Made by a program: the position numbers and the translations under genes
NCBI GenBank assembly: GCA_002685275.1
Contig: NYWX01000013.1
Location: forward strand, 14,595 to 20,323
Direction: 5' to 3'
Origin: Gammaproteobacteria bacterium
Lineage (GTDB): Bacteria > Pseudomonadota > Gammaproteobacteria > Woeseiales > Woeseiaceae
Length of the DNA: 5,729 nucleotides
Shown: one piece after another, positions 5,642 through 5,729 of the stretch
How the letters are laid out: each line of letters opens with the position of its first letter
Position numbering within the stretch: the first letter of the stretch is position 1
Notes under the pieces: model-generated
What the model saw: the letters and a program-made list of their open reading frames with translations, nothing else
Databases searched by the model: none
Told to the model about the DNA's origin: nothing

Positions 5642-5717
5642 GCGGGAATAGCTCAGTTGGTAGAGCGCAACCTTGCCAAGGTTGAGGTCGCCGGTTGGAA
5701 TCCGGTTTCCCGCTCCA
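5642..5717 (+). tRNA. tRNA-Gly (anticodon GCC)
   Basis: A complete 76-base cloverleaf with encoded CCA. The acceptor GCGGGAA (5642-5648) pairs with TTCCCGC (5707-5713), followed by T and CCA. The D stem is GCTC/GAGC with G18-G19 present in the loop. The anticodon stem CAACC/GGTTG encloses TTGCCAA with GCC at 5675-5677, which reads GGC and GGU glycine codons. The T stem GCCGG/CCGGT (5690-5694, 5702-5706) contains one G-U pair. The T loop is TTGGAAT, with G at 5697 where nearly all tRNAs have C56. Acceptor, D arm and anticodon loop are very close to E. coli tRNA-Gly(GCC). In gammaproteobacteria this gene often directly follows pgsA; here 2.4 kb separates them. Confidence 0.96.
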
Positions 5718-5729
5718 ATTTAAAAGCTC

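Overview
The window is AT-rich (about one third G+C by eye) and reads as chromosomal DNA of a Gram-negative proteobacterium. The evidence is the start of an RluE-like pseudouridine synthase, a repair/phospholipid gene cluster (uracil-DNA glycosylase, uvrC, pgsA), two lipoproteins with type II signal peptides, an HI0933/YhiN-type flavoprotein, and a tRNA-Gly with encoded CCA. uvrC and pgsA followed by a tRNA-Gly is the gammaproteobacterial order (E. coli uvrC-pgsA-glyW). A small-genome gamma- or betaproteobacterium is my best guess, but the exact lineage cannot be read from the window.

Layout: (1) 1-66, minus strand, the first 22 codons of an RluE-like 23S rRNA pseudouridine synthase that runs off the left edge. 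(2) 67-142, a divergent promoter region with -10 hexamers overlapping on both strands. (3) 143-4263, five closely spaced plus-strand genes: family 5 (UDGb-type) uracil-DNA glycosylase, uvrC, pgsA, a double-cupin lipoprotein and a small lipoprotein, with gaps of 4, 16, 27 and 3 bases. They look like one transcription unit, perhaps with an internal promoter before the cupin gene. (4) 4305-5525, minus strand, convergent, an HI0933/YhiN/BaiN-family FAD oxidoreductase. (5) 5526-5641, a divergent intergenic region with promoters on both strands and a small inverted repeat. (6) 5642-5717, tRNA-Gly(GCC).

How the genes fit together: the first two operon genes are DNA-repair enzymes that probably both carry Fe-S clusters (base excision and nucleotide excision), and pgsA makes the precursor of anionic phospholipids. 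The two lipoprotein genes and the flavoprotein lie between pgsA and tRNA-Gly, where many gammaproteobacteria have nothing, so this interval looks like an accessory insertion.

Points deserving a second look: the flavoprotein's conserved FAD-binding N-terminus is in frame but has no ATG, GTG or TTG start, with ATC where ATG is expected. The tRNA T-loop has G instead of the near-universal C56. The second cupin domain has lost two of its three metal-site histidines. No protein gene has a good Shine-Dalgarno sequence. I see no phage, transposon, CRISPR or defence system.
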